This document shows positions 12,301 through 24,583 of a DNA stretch of 64,000 nt, piece after piece; the stretch's first letter is position 1, and each line of letters opens with the position of its first letter. This stretch comes from Botrytis cinerea B05.10. Its lineage: Eukaryota; Ascomycota; Leotiomycetes; Helotiales; Sclerotiniaceae. The stretch covers positions 806,001-870,000 of the forward strand of contig NC_037312.1 of the NCBI RefSeq assembly GCF_000143535.2, given 5' to 3'. The translations under genes were made by a program, and so were the position numbers. The notes under the pieces are model-generated. The model was not told where the DNA came from. It worked only from the letters and a program-made list of their open reading frames with translations, and did not search any database.

Positions 12301-14555
12301 TGAAGGGCGGAGGCAAAGTAGAAAAAGCTGTGTTATTCTCGTTTTCTAAATCGCCCAAACCTCCCCAAAGATTCCTCATCGTTCAAAACTTCAGAGATCG
12401 TTTTCCACGCTTTTGGGTTTCAACCCTTGTAGACCTGATCTGCAGGATCTGTGAATTCAATATTTCATAGTGTCCTAGTGAAACCCATGCTAGTCCTGCA
12501 TCAAATTTTATCCAAATTGCACACCATTATCATTAGCTTATCGGTTGTCCCTTTCGTTTCAATGATAATTTTGTGAAATGAAGCATAGTCCTGATCTGGC
12601 GAATATTTAATATATATCACACGAGTTTGAGATAATCGTTAGATCTTGCATGTGAATATTGCTTGTAATGCCCCTCTCTACAACATTCATACGGATAATT
12701 GCAGCAAAAAGATCTGATTTGTAAGATGTTTTCGATGTTCAATATTTCTCGCTTGCAGCCCTGACGATCAATCGTGTGTTGTGAGGATAAGCATGGTCTG
12801 TGAACACAAACCCCTCTTCTTTCGGACAACACAATATATATGATTATTCTGATGGGCGGCGAGCTTGAGCGATTGGAAGGTTATTCCAAACTGGGATGCA
12901 GTGATGAGAATTGCTTAATTTTCGGGTTGCCCGCTCTTAAGTAGACTCGTATTCCTCCTAAGCACGTATATAACTGAATACCTAAGAGCCACAAAAGGTA
13001 TACGTGACACGACAAAGCTGACTTGGGTTCTTCAACTCCCAATCGGAGATCATTAAGATGCACATCAACATAGACAGCTTTCAGGTTTGACAGCTCCCGA
13101 GTCTATGATCATTCGTCGAACAACGAACTTTCAAAGCTAGTTAAAGCAAGTAAGGGCCGAAGCCAGTTTTGGAAAAAACAGCCAGCGAGCCCCTCCCAGA
13201 GTCCAGAGTCCAGAGTCCACCTACCATTGAAGGTGGTCCATGCAGACATGGTCTGAAGAATCCCTGTTAGAACTGCGACGGTTGCGTTTGACAAATTGAT
13301 ACCCTAGTCACAAAAATAACCAACCAAATGGCTCCATGAATGATCTTCCTTGAAACGCGGCTCAGCATCTCCCTCCAATCAAACTTCCCCACATGAAGGA
13401 GACGCGTTAGAAATATTAAAGGAATCTTTGCGAACGAAGGCTCACGTCACGTCGTGGAGAAGAAATAATAAGTAAAGTAAGATAAATCAAAGTAAAAAAG
13501 AAGATCGCTAGCAGGATCATACATGGTTCGTGTCTCATCTTCTGGAAAAAAAAAAAAACAGAGGAATGTTTTCAACTCAACAGATCAAAAATGGGGCATA
13601 GGACATGGGACATCTGCATCTATTCGTGGCAAGGCTGTGTGCGACTTCACCAGAAGATGAGGCAATCGTGAGAAATCCATTCGTTGATCCTGCGCCACAA
13701 TACTGTTTCGTACTCATAACAGGTGACTCTGTTATGTGTTGTATGTAGTGGAACATGCCCCAAGTTCCCAACGGCATCTTGGAACAAATTCGATTGTCGA
13801 ATTTGTACAGTCCTCCGAATGGTAAAATGTGTATCGTTTCGTTTCCGGCATATTGCAGAGATACCCCAGATTTGACACTATTGATTTTTTCCCTCTCCTA
13901 AAGGCACTTGAGCCTTGATCAACCTACCAACGGGCGACCAAAGATATCCTAATCTTTCTTTGCCGCGCGCGAGTGTAACAGCCTAGAGTGACATCCCCCT
14001 TAAGCTAAGGCCATAAGATAAATGACGTTCCCACAGCTGGCATAACGTTTGCCGTTATCGAGATAACCCCTATTCTATAGCTTAACCTTTTCCTCGGGTC
14101 ATACATACGCCCGAGGCCTTTAAACGGTTGAAGCTCATTTGCCGCCACTGAGCGTCAAGGTTGCCTCTCTTAGCCTATCACAAGTTGCATAAGTGAAGTA
14201 AATCATCAAAAACAAACAATCTATTGGACTTTCAAACATCACTTGTCCGAACTGGGAATTCCAGAAAAGGAGAAGAGTAAGATGAGAATCCTGTAGATTG
14301 ACCACAGAAGTTCTAGAAAACTGCGAAACTTTTATGGAAAGCAGTAGGGAAAAATAGATGGGGAGTTGGATTTCACACGAAGTCCCAAGTGATATAATGC
14401 ATGGCCTCAGGCATAAGGCCGAAACATCAAATCTCTTATCTACACGTGACCATTGATAAAATTTATCAAAATTATCAATCTTGCAGTTCTTCACCAGCTA
14501 GACATTCCTTTGCGCCCATCCATCTCACGATAATACCCCCTCAAACAGATTGACA
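9327..14555. other. Long region without a recognisable gene
   Basis: Over five kilobases carry no frame I can support. Candidate frames are under about 160 residues, lack family features and do not join at splice sites into a longer protein. Repeats include a 9-base GAGAAGAAG array (about 10208-10268), a 10-base AGGCAATCG-type array near 10404-10441 and AGAGTCC units near 13197-13219. The left part is probably the promoter of the 7916-9326 gene and the right end (about 14400-14555) the promoter of the RPC19-type gene. I see no inverted repeats or transposase remnants, though a strongly decayed element could not be seen by eye. Confidence 0.55.
10208..10268. repeat. GAGAAGAAG nine-base tandem array
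   Basis: About six copies of a nine-base purine unit (GAGAAGAAG) are read directly on the plus strand, ending in extra AAG triplets. The array is non-coding and lies about 0.9 kb upstream of the minus-strand gene starting at 9326. Confidence 0.88.
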
Positions 14556-15197
14556 ATGGCACCACGAAAGAAGGAAGTAGAGGCATCTGCACCAGCGCCT
14601 GCAGAAGATGTATCGATGGAGGAAGTGCCAGCAGAAACTGAAGGCGAGACCCTCATGCGCGAAGATCCGCACAACCCCGCTGCGATGATGTTCCAAGAAC
14701 AGAGACTTCGTATTGTAAGAGCTCACAGAAATCTTGAGGGAGATTGCAGCAGTATAGATAAGAGTATGTGCTAACTGCGTGGGATTTAGCTTCCTGGATC
14801 GAGTGATAAGGCTGCATCTTTTGAGTTTAAGAAAGAAGATCACACGTTAGGAAATGCGTTGAGATACATCATCATGAAGAAGTATGTCAGATTCCTGGTA
14901 GCCTGCAAACTTCTCAGCACAATTTTACTAACCCTTTCTTTTCCAGTCCTGATGTTGAGTTCTGCGGTTATTCGATACCACATCCTTCGGAAGAGTTAAT
15001 GAACATTCGAATTCAAACATATGGTTAGCATTGCCCATTCCAGATTGCCTAGAGACAATTGACTAATAATGCAAATAGATAATTCAGCTGAAGATGCTTT
15101 AAGAAAGGGGTTAGATGATTTGATAGATCTTTGTGATGTGGTTGCCGATAAATTCACAGCAGCACGGGAGCAGCATGCCTCTCAGATGGAATCGTAA
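14556..15197 (+). CDS. RPC19: RNA polymerase I and III subunit AC19 (RPC19)
   Basis: Four exons (14556-14714, 14790-14881, 14947-15023, 15079-15197) give a 148-residue protein, the usual size for AC19. AC19 pairs with AC40 to form the alpha-like assembly platform shared by RNA polymerases I and III in the nucleus. The family signature is visible: an acidic N-terminal tail, then FKKEDHTLGNALRY, then the block with VEFCGYSIPHP and MNIRIQT of the dimerisation domain, and a C-terminal helix ending in HASQMES. All introns are short GT-AG, and all joins keep frame (phases 0, 2, 1). Its 3' end faces the complex I subunit gene 133 bp away. Confidence 0.95.
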
Positions 15198-15330
15198 ACA
15201 ACGTAATGTATTGGGGCCAATAACTTAGAAATCACGGCAATGGCAAGGCGTATAAAAGGGAAGGATCTCATGGAGTTCAATTGAGGTTCATTGGGATATG
15301 TACAAAGCGACAAAATAAAGATACCAACTT

Positions 15331-16126
15331 CTAATTGCGTCCCTTTGATTGAAGTCAGAAATGAATTGAAGATGGGAGCAACGTTGTAGACATACCTCTA
15401 AGAAACCAGTCATGAAATTCTGTGGTAATCTCGCAGTTGGATCTTCTTCTGCTCGGAAATACTTCAAGATGTGAGGAAGTTGCTTCCAGTAGTTCAAAGT
15501 CTCCTATAAAGCACGAAGTTAGTAAATAGACTTCATGTGTAGCCCCTCGCATTCCACGCCCCCTAATTGTGTTCAAATATGCCGCTGATGCCAAAGATCC
15601 TTTCTCACATGCCAGGTCCGACTCCATAGCGTACACTATGCACCGTACAACCCCTCTTTCATGTAGTCTCCTAGCAAACCCGAAGCATAGTTTCCCCAAC
15701 TTCTTCAACGTACCTGAAATTCTGCATGGCTCTCATACAACAACTTATCCACCGTCCCAATGTGGTTCACGTATCTGTGCCTCTCAAACTCCGATCGCAT
15801 CTTCGTCCTCAATTGTGAAACCGGCATGCCGAGAGAGTACATTGTTTGGATTTCCGGAGCCTACATCAACACCCATCAGTTTCCATGCTCTCCACACGTC
15901 CGCCGTTCCTTCCGGCCTTTTCCACAGATATAGAGCAAACATACAGCACGGATCCATTCTCTATAGCTCTTCAACACTCTCGATTTAGCATCAGTCCAGT
16001 TAACGGCTACCGCATTAATTAGCTTTCCCTCTATATCAAATCCAAAGTACTATAACCCATAGGGCACAGGAAGGTTCACTTACACTGGCGCGTTCGCTGC
16101 GCAAGATAAGTAGGATTAATAACCAT
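15331..16126 (-). CDS. Complex I LYR-family subunit (NDUFA6/B14, nuo14.8 type)
   Basis: Five minus-strand exons (16084-16126, 15945-16006, 15714-15860, 15396-15503, 15331-15342) give 123 residues. The last exon is only 12 nt and encodes Gly-Arg-Asn-stop, which restores the expected GFLEGRN end. The sequence matches the NDUFA6/14.8 kDa subunit of mitochondrial NADH:ubiquinone oxidoreductase: an LYR-type helix (VLKSYREWIRA, where the motif reads S-Y-R), then FERHRYV, and a C-terminal block with NYWKQLPHILKYF. In fungi this subunit sits at the matrix arm near the bound acyl-carrier protein. It shares a 320-bp divergent promoter with BUD31. Confidence 0.93.
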
Positions 16127-16446
16127 TGTCGCTGATTCGTTGTGATCAAATCTCCATTCAGTCCCCAGAAGTTGAGGTTCCTTGATAGAAGCGACCGATC
16201 AAAAAGTGTCACGTGGGCGCGGCAAACCTTAACTTTAGCTAGGAGCTCGAGGCTGACGAATTAAATTTTGAATGAATGACAGCTTGCTTGCTTGCTTCAC
16301 CCCGCTACGAATCATATATCTCATCGACGTTCACATAGCTACGATCTCACTCTCTACACCTGGATACACCACGATACCTCACGATAGTTTACTACAATTG
16401 TTGTCAACCTCATAACTACTACGATTACCACACAAAAACCGCAACC
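16127..16446. promoter_or_regulatory. Divergent promoter between complex I subunit and BUD31
   Basis: These 320 bases separate two divergent start codons and must hold both promoters and leaders. A GCTTGCTTGCTTGCTT repeat lies near 16282-16297. The BUD31 side (16310-16446) is rich in C and A and nearly free of ATG, as expected for a leader. No specific transcription-factor site can be named with confidence. Confidence 0.5.
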
Positions 16447-16963
16447 ATGCCTGCCATCCGCCACTCCTCCAAGCGCAAAGCTCCCCCAAATGGCTACAGC
16501 GATATTGAAGATTCTCTCCTCGTCTACAGCAACAAAATGAAAGATGCCATTGCAGCCCCACCATCCACTGGTCCCCGCCATCAAGCCACTTGGGAAATCA
16601 CACAAATAAATCACCAGCGAAGTAGATACGTTTGGGATATGTACTGTGAAGAGAAGATCAGCAAGGCATTATATGATTGGTGTGTGAAGAACGGTCAATG
16701 CGATGCGACGCTCGTGGCGAAATGGAAGAAGGAGGGCTACGAGAAGGTATGATTTATTCTTGGTGAAAGGGTTAGTGGATGCATGTTTGAGTGATTTACT
16801 AATGGGTAATTGGATATAGTTGTGCTGTCTTAAATGCGTCCAAACGAAAGAGACAAACTTTAACTCTACCTGTATATGCCGGGTCCCGAAGGCAGATCTG
16901 AAGGAGGATCAGGAGATTCAATGTGTTAGTTGCGGATGCAGAGGTTGTGCTTCGAGTGATTAG
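16447..16963 (+). CDS. BUD31: Pre-mRNA splicing factor BUD31 (G10/Cwc14)
   Basis: Two exons (16447-16746 and 16820-16963), separated by a 73-nt intron, give 147 residues, the normal length for BUD31. The protein belongs to the activated spliceosome (Prp19-associated/NTC-related set) in the nucleus. Family landmarks are the basic start with KRKAPPNGY, the HHQ-like INHQRSRYVWDMY block, ISKALYDWC, AKWKKEGYEK, and the Cys-rich zinc-binding C terminus LCCLKCVQTKETNF, CICRVPK and CVSCGCRGCAS. The intron falls just before the Cys-rich module. The call is very secure. Confidence 0.96.
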
Positions 16964-18256
16964 GCGAGCGGCCTTCTTGCAGCTTGTTCGCGGATGTACT
17001 ATTACATTTGCGCTTTTGGGTGGATTGCAGAAATTCGAGGACAGTGTTGGCTTCATTCAATGGAGTGATGCGTGTCATTTGGGTAATGATGACCAGAGAA
17101 CCAACGTCTTTCTAGGATCATTGTGGGAAGATTCCAGGAGACATCCTATTTGAGATGACAGAGGAGGAATAAAACAATTTGGCAAGCATCATTTGCTTTG
17201 TATACTTTAATGATACCAGTATTTGGCATTTGGCGTTAGGGTATGGCATCTGGGTCGGGAGGGAAAGGGAACAGCCAGAGAGAGATTGGTCAAAGACTAG
17301 GAGTATTGAACGCAAAGTATTAGAGATGGGCAGTATGGAAGGGACATGCAAGCATGTTGCGGCATTCATTCACCGGGGGCATCATCAAGGACGAGGAGGG
17401 GGTCTTGAAGGAGTCCCGGAGCCCAGCACCACTTCTTTCGCAGTCTCATGGCAAGAAAAATAGTCGAAAAGGCTCATGACGCGTTTTCAGAGGGCCGAGC
17501 TGCTGGCCTTTTTCCTAATGAGAATGGAGTGGTATTTGGGGTTTACGACGGGTATCTGAACAATCCGCGTTTCTGGGGGAGATTCGCATATGTTGCATTT
17601 GTTTTGAGAAAGCAATAGTCTCAATAGTAATAAAGAAGGAGAAATCAGTATCCGATTAACCCAACCAAATTGAGGATTGAGAAAAAATCTCCAAATGCGG
17701 ATGTGAAATCTCCAATATACTAGACACGACAAGACAATACCCCTTCAGTTCTGAAAGCACATATTACACCAAAATCATGGAGACAGAGTTATGCGTTAAT
17801 AATATCTAGATTAGCTAGCAACAAGGGCACTTCTCCCCCTAATCAAGCTTCAAACTCGCTTCGGGTAAAATTAGGTATGGGCGCGGACTGGTCGTAGTAA
17901 AGAATTGACCAAGATGCAGAAGCGACGATGCAGAAATTGAACTCTTACGTCATGCGTAGTATACATAGTAGAATACACGATGAACAGAAAGCAGGCATGT
18001 CTGTTAAGATCCACAGGAACCCTATCAATCCAACACTCACAGCTTCTGTCGCAGTTATAATAATAAAAAATTATCTTGTATTGCAAAATTATGGTATTCA
18101 AGAATATTATCAACCCATATGGCAACTCACTACAAACGTACGTTAAAAGCCCACTAGACCAATAACTTCACTTGACCATCTATATCGTGATATCTCCCCT
18201 TCCCTCTTTCTACCCTTCCTCAACCTTTTCCTTTCATTTCCACATAGCCTTGTGCA
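16964..18256. other. Intergenic region between BUD31 and the CaMKK-like gene
   Basis: The genes on either side converge, so this 1.3-kb stretch should contain both 3' UTRs. Frames are short and unsupported. No repeats above background are visible apart from a small ATAATAATAA tract near 18057-18067. Confidence 0.55.
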
Positions 18257-20797
18257 CTACTTCTCAGAGGTAGCCCCTTCCCTCTCACTGGCATCTCTTC
18301 CCATATTCCTCGTATTCTCCACCGCCTTAGATACTAACTCGGAGAAAGCCTGATGACCTTCCGTAAGTTTTTCATGAAGAGAACGCTCATCTTTATTTTC
18401 CTGGGCGCGATCTACAAGACCCTTCCATCCTTCTTGAATTCTACCCTTCATCTCCGTATGATTTGGGAGATTTATCATGTAACGGTCAGCTTTATATTCA
18501 CTTTTATGATCTACCCTTCGCGTCAAATAGACAGTGGCAGCGTGCCCTTGGACAGCACGAATTCGATCGACCTCTTGTTGGTAGGCAGTGTCGTATATGT
18601 TGAAATCGGCTGCTGTAGGGGATTCGGCTATTAATTCTTGTACGGGTTCATTTAGGGAATCATCGTCTTGCCCAACTCCGGCACCAATTCCTAGGTACAG
18701 AGGCTGTTCGTCCAAAGGATCGTGGGCGTGTCCCTTGTCACCAGATTGTTGTTCCCGAAACTCTGGGCGTTTTTCTATCGAATTATGTGAATTGATTTTC
18801 GCAGTACTATGTGATTGTACTTTGCCTATGGGCTCCTCATCCACTACGATTGTGGTGGAAGAGTCCATTCGGCTTGCCATGGTCCTAGGACCATCGGCCG
18901 ATGGATATGTTCCATCATGGTGCACACCTTCAGCGGCAAGTGCTGCTTCAACTAGACGTCTATCCTCGAGATCCGAACTTTTGGACCTATGAAGCGCGGA
19001 TTCTTTTTGCTCGGCCATCCCCATCGATGGGTGCAGAACACGGATACCTTTCCCTAATGTCTCAGAAATAGAGTTAGGTCTCCTCTGCTCCATTTTAGAC
19101 TTGAATTTCTTCACAGCCTTCATGACCGCGAGAAGACCCCTCATTTTAGCGGTTATTGCATGATTGACCTCAATTTCACTCGGCGGCTCAACTAGATTTG
19201 CAATATTCTCTTCCTTTGGTAGTAATGGGTCAGTTCCATTATTAGTTACCCAAGCATGTTCCTACTCAATGTCAGCCGTATTCGGTAAAACGTATAGGGG
19301 AAGCATACGCGAATTTCATCCATCGTAATTCTTTTTTTTGGATCTTTTTCTAGGATTCTTTTCATTAGATCGACAAACTGAGGGTCGATACTTGGCTCAT
19401 AGTCAAGCTCGTCATTCTTGATTGCTTCATACAACTCAAGAACTCCGGTCCGTTCGAAAGGAATGTGACCGAAGCGCAGACAATACAATGAGATCCCCAT
19501 GGACCATATGTCAGCTGCCCTTCCGGAAACATCACCATGCTTCGTTATACACAATTCTGGAGGCAAAAATGCCGGAGACCCTGTAGATTTGGCTGTCATC
19601 ATATCTGAAGCCTTTTCGAACATCTCAGATACTCCAAAATCTACAACTTTCAGCACGTTGTCTTCGGTCAAAAGCAGATTATCCGGCTTGATGTCCCGAT
19701 GCACAACGCCTTGAGCATGAACTTCGTGATGTGAGCCATAATATCAATACAGAAGATTACCGTAGGTACTTACGATACTCAATGCCAAGTATGAGATCTC
19801 TAAACCAGTATCTGCAACTTTCAACGTCATATGGATCCGCTTTCTCTCCAAGCCCAACCTTCATGACAACACCTTTCTTACACATTTCCAAAACCATGTA
19901 AAGAGAATCTTCCTCAGGATCGTCTAAAACTTCTATCAAACTAACGAGATTGGGGTGATTTAATTTCTTCATGATAGCGATCTCCTCTTTGATCAGATAT
20001 AAAGGATTTCCCCGTTGCTCATTGATGTGGATGTCGGATGCCGAACGGCGATGAAGAGGGGAATTAAAACCGCTCCCTGCTGCGAGATTGCCGGGTCGTC
20101 TGACATAATGCGGTCTTCGAAGGATATTTGATTGCGCTCTTTTTCGTAACCTTGATTTGGAGAACTCTTTGACTGCCTATGTACCCAATATTAAACCAAG
20201 AGTCAATGGCTTAGGACAGAAGCCCTTACAAATTCCGTTCCGTACTGATCCACCGCTAGATGAACAGCCCCAAAAGAGCCCCTGCCAATTTCATCCTTGA
20301 TAATATATTGATTAATGTGATGTTCGGCTCTCCCATCTTCTTCATTATTCATGTATTCGGATCTTGCATCAAGCGTTTCCTTTTGCAATCAGCATATTTC
20401 CATGTGCGAATGTCCAGACTGTGAGACTTGGGCCTAACCTTTACTTGCCGGTGTGCAGAGGCACTGCGACGGTGATGTCGAAGAGGACTTTGATATGCGG
20501 GGGTGGAACTTGAAGATCCATTAGCGGGAGATAAAGATAAGGAGGGGGTCATTTGGGGGCATTTTACAGATATTGTACCATCGGTGGGCGGCCGTCAACC
20601 AATCCACCAGGTATATCGAGAGAAATGCCTGCGAAAGGAGGTAAGCTGGTTTACATTATAGAGAGTTTTGGACGTTATGGTCGCGCAATCGAAACCCTCC
20701 ACTTACCATGAGAAGGAAGAATGCCCGCATCAGCCTCTTTCTGGGTGATATCACCCGGATGTCCTGGGGTTTCACAATCGCCAGCGAATGAAGACAT
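18257..20797 (-). CDS. CaMKK-like protein kinase (Ssp1/CmkC/Sak1 type)
   Basis: Seven minus-strand exons (20707-20797, 20568-20628, 20439-20487, 20230-20379, 19774-20176, 19309-19721, 18257-19261) encode about 723 residues. The kinase domain shows GRGSFG at residues 99-104, AVKEF with Lys120, a basic RP-rich insert (RRPHYVRRPGN) before the C-helix, HRDIKPDN with Asp261, DFG at Asp279 and the GSPAFLPPEL activation-segment end. The insert and the PPEL motif are typical of calcium/calmodulin-dependent kinase kinases, which in fungi phosphorylate CaM kinases and SNF1/AMPK. The C-terminal 330 residues are Ser- and Glu-rich without a clear domain. Two N-terminal joins are less certain: the 20439 donor reads GTTAGG, and a 61-nt exon precedes it. 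It diverges from BET5. Confidence 0.9.
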
Positions 20798-21250
20798 TTT
20801 TGCAGAAGTTAAATATCTCCCTTCATATCCCAAGGCCAGCTATGTTGAAGGAGGAGTAAAGAAAAGACAAAGAGAGAAGTATTGGTGGGAGGGGAAGAAA
20901 GGTAAGACTGGACAGTGAGGTGAGGCTACCAAAAATTACTTTGGCGAATGAGGAGCTTGGTCAAGGGGTCGGCCGATCGCTGGGATTAGAGGCATTAGGC
21001 TTGCCTAGCTTGTGAAAAGCTTAATTTGATAGCGTGCGTTGAGCCTGTACCATCATTTTAATTTCGAACCTATTACCAAATGAAAGCCTGCTATTCCATG
21101 TTCAACCACCCTTACCGTACGTACATAATACATAATACATACAGAGTACATGTCGACGGAGCCTTGTCAGTAATAATAAGTTACGAGGCCGAAAGTGTCC
21201 CAAGAGAACATCGACATTCGAAATCCTCCAGACCGCACCATATTCTCACC
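20798..21250. promoter_or_regulatory. Divergent promoter between CaMKK-like gene and BET5
   Basis: This 453-bp interval lies between two start codons pointing away from each other. It contains a run of ATACATAATACATA near 21122-21141. The apparent open frames here are short and unsupported. No defined site can be named. Confidence 0.45.
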
Positions 21251-21892
21251 ATGGTTGTTTATTCCTTTTACATATTCGATAGGCATAGTAAGTCAACACA
21301 CACACGTCTCAGAATTTGCAATTGACACTAACTCGTCTCCCCCAGCCGAATGCATCTATTCCAAACTCTGGCACCGCAATAATGACCGACCCCTCTCCAC
21401 CACCGGCGCAACTGCGCGACCCATTTCCGGCTCCAGCAACTCCAGCGCCGTGCCTCCTCTCAATGTTCCAGAACTTGCCGTGCCGAAGAGTCGCCCCGGG
21501 AAGTTGAGCGCGCAAGACGATGCGAAATTGATATTTGGAACCATATTCTCGCTGCGGAATATGGTGCGGAAGTTAGGAGGACCGGACGATAGCTTCATAT
21601 CATTTCGAACGGCACAGTATAAGTTACATTACTATGAGACGCCAACAAATATCAAGTTCGTGATGCTTACCGACACACAAACTCCAACTATGAGGCAGGT
21701 GCTACATCAGATATATGTCAATCTTTATGTGGAATTTGGTATGCCCCCCACCCCATTATCGTTTCTACAATCTGCTGATACTTCGCAGTTGTCAAGAACC
21801 CGCTGTCCCCCGTCGAGCACCCTGGAGGCGAAGGGGTTGCAAACGAGCTCTTCGAGCTGGCCCTCGACCAATTCGTTAAAGGCGTTCTCTAA
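21251..21892 (+). CDS. BET5: TRAPP complex subunit BET5/TRAPPC1
   Basis: Three exons (21251-21287, 21346-21738, 21789-21892) give 177 residues. The start MVVYSFYIFDRH matches the conserved first strand of the longin-like (sybindin) fold. It is followed by ECIYSKLW, the segment with AKLIFGTIFSLRNMVRKL, then SFRTAQYKLHYYET, KFVMLTDT, and a C-terminal ELFELALDQFVKGVL helix. BET5/TRAPPC1 is a core subunit of TRAPP, the Rab1/Ypt1 exchange factor that acts in ER-to-Golgi traffic. A Ser/Ala/Pro-rich loop after the first helix makes it somewhat longer than animal TRAPPC1 (about 145), as is usual for filamentous fungi. The joins keep frame (phases 1 and 1). Confidence 0.94.
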
Positions 21893-22493
21893 TGTCTAAT
21901 GCGCGTTACGAACTTGATGATTTACACGCAGTGGATATTCAATGTCGCACAGCATTTAATTTGAACTGTAATTCAATAAAACACAGTTGCAGGTCGAGGC
22001 GTTTGGGGGTTCTTGGAGTCGAGGTTAAAGGGGGCACATCAGTAGAATGGGCAGTTGATATAGAAGCTGGCCTGAGAAATTGTGGAAGTCGAAATCCCGA
22101 ATACGCCCAGTCTTGGGTTGGCCAGATATCATCGTCAAAGCCGACTGGGATTAGATTTGATAATCAAAAGGTTTCCACGATGATGTCTCACTTCATTCTT
22201 TATTGTCCAGGATGGATTCGAGAAATCAAATGATCTCCTATTTTTAGGTACTTCGTATCCTGGACATTGAAAATCAAATCATAGCATGTACATCAAAGTG
22301 GGCCAAGCTGGATAGAACAGATGATATGGCTCTCAAAGGTCTAAAGGATGATACAATTATGCCATTATTTTGGTATCTTTTACATAACTCGTTTCTTCTT
22401 TCGCCTCAATGAATTTCCCGCAACCCTGCCCAGTAATGATTCCCATATTCCAAAAATTCCCTCGACTTTGTATAGTCTTCGCCCAGATCCAAT
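21893..22493. other. Convergent intergenic region between BET5 and PEX3
   Basis: The two flanking genes point at each other, so this 601-bp region should hold both 3' UTRs. Short frames present are not supported. No structure or repeat stands out. Confidence 0.55.
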
Positions 22494-24149
22494 CTACAAA
22501 GATGTTACTTTGTCAGCGGGGTCTACCGCTTTTCCCCACGCACTTTCAAATCTGCTAGCAGTTCCCACGTCTATAAGACTATCTTGGCCAGTCATTTCAG
22601 ATTCGCCCAAGTCATTCCTTGGCACTAACACGGCACTCCCAAAGTCATCGATCGGGTTAATCTCGTTCTCGTGACTAGAGTAAACCACGGCGGCAAAAGC
22701 CTCCAATTCCCTAACCTGCTCCATGGCTTGAAGGTATTCATTAGGCACACCATTTCCAATGGAATGAGCCTGTCTCGTAAGCACAGCTAAAATCAACGGA
22801 AGCTTTACCGAGTTCGGCTCAACGATTTCAGTAACACGAGCATCTTCAGGCTGAGACGGAATCTTAAAACTTTGCTGGGCAATCTTTTGTTCAACAAGAG
22901 TTGAGAAACCAGCATCAAGAAGCATAGTCAGAACGTGGGAGAACGGTGGAGAGTCAATGAGATCCGAGGTTTCATCAAGGAGTCGTCTTAATGGTGACAC
23001 AGGGGACGATGAAGGTGTCTCAGGCTCCATAGTTTTCATACCGGATTCTTTGATGACGAAATCCTCTTGGTCTCGGGGAGGCAGGAGATATTGTAACCAG
23101 CGAGTAGCCTGTCTGTCTTCGGGAGTGGCTCCTTCTACCTTTTTACGGACCTCAAGCGTCAATTCAGAGAACTTAGCCATGGTGAGCTCTTCTCTGATAG
23201 AAGTGTCCTTGAACACTTCTTTTACCGCAGCTTCAACCTTGAACATAACATCTCTCCATCCTCGGTGAAGTAACCACCAGCTGAATGTCAAATATCGTCT
23301 ATTCGTCTCGAAGTCGTTTCCATAAGCTTGATCTGAATTGTCATCGTCGTTGTTTTCTAAGCTTATTGTTGACTGCTCCACGCCACCAGTAGCTAGCGAG
23401 ACTACACTCGAAAGATAACTGCGACGTCCTAGAAGATTAAGTTGAATTCGTGTGAGTAGTGTGAGAAGAGAGAGTGTATATATCAAAGTGAATGATCGCG
23501 TGATGGCTAGCAATTATTAGCAACGAATGTAAAAGCGAGCTTCAATTAACTTACAGCTAATCTTGAGATCATTCCATAATTGCATCTTCGACCTTTTGAT
23601 CTTTTGTACTTGCTGCTCTCCTTGTTGCCCTCCATCCTGTGCTCCATCACCACCGAATTCTGATCCTGAGGGTATTCCGAGTTGACTTATATGCATTCCA
23701 CTATCACTAAAACTCACCATGCTTCTGCCATCATCGTCGGTGATACTAGGGGGACTGGATCCCCAATCCGATCGACGATCACCCCCATTTCGTGCCTGCT
23801 TCGCAGCTTTTTGTTGTTGCAACTCGTCGGTGATTCTCTCCGTTTTCAATTCGGCAAGAATGTTCTCGGTGGCGGTGGGCAGGAGGGCCAAGACGGTGTA
23901 AGTGCAATCTTCCTGATTTTGTTCAAACCGACGTCGAAGACTAAGAATAAGTGGATAAGCATAAGTCACTATCTCGGTGGGTATCAAACTATACTTCTCT
24001 CGAGCTATACGATCACTGCTCATACGTTGTCGAGCATCATGAATCTTTCCTAGCACGTACTGCGTAGCTACATAGCCTACACCAATCACTCCAAACCCAA
24101 TCGCAAGGGGAGTTCTATTCCTCCTTGCCCATTTGCGAAGGGAATTCAT
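22494..24149 (-). CDS. PEX3: Peroxisomal biogenesis factor 3 (peroxin-3)
   Basis: Three minus-strand exons (23995-24149, 23555-23940, 22494-23506) give 517 residues. Pex3 is the peroxisomal membrane anchor that docks Pex19 for membrane-protein insertion. The N terminus has a short basic lead (RKWARRNRTPL) and a transmembrane segment at about residues 14-33, followed by the signature SDRIARENLRRRFEQNQEDC and TVLALLPTATENIL. Removing the short first intron is needed to give ARENLRRRF; reading through would insert 18 foreign residues. The acidic Gly/Gln-rich linker before KMQLWNDLKIS and the TLLTRIQLNLLGRRSYL block are as in other filamentous fungi. It diverges from ATG101. Confidence 0.95.
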
Positions 24150-24583
24150 GATTTTGTTCTTTGAAAGAAAAAGAATGCAACTACAATCACATAACGTTGA
24201 AGAATGGTTGTCTGAAGACTTGCAAACGTGAAGGAAATGAAATAATATTGAATGTTGAAACGATAAGATTTAATTATAAGGTTGCCCTCAGGAACCTTGA
24301 AATGCGAGGAAAGCTCCCTTTGTTGTCTCTGAAGGCCGAGGATGGTAATTTGCCAGCCGTGCCAGCCACAACTCGGCTGACAGACCCATCGATTTACATG
24401 TACCGATAAGCATTCGAGTTTACTCCGTACACTATTGCATCTGTTGCATAACTCCTTACCCCTCCATGTAAATGCACAAAGGCCAAAACGACCAAAGCTT
24501 AAAGGGCAAAGCTTTTATAAAGTGCACGATCGAACTCTGGAAACAACAAACACACACACAAATGAGAAGACTGAACAGTGGCA
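24150..24583. promoter_or_regulatory. Divergent promoter between PEX3 and ATG101
   Basis: This 434-bp region lies between divergent start codons. It contains no supported gene. An AACACACACACAAATG stretch at about 24549-24564 just precedes the ATG101 start and probably belongs to its leader. Confidence 0.45.

Noticed and set aside
13577..13777. Possible small gene on the minus strand
   Set aside because: The frame is short, has no good splice partner and no recognisable motif.
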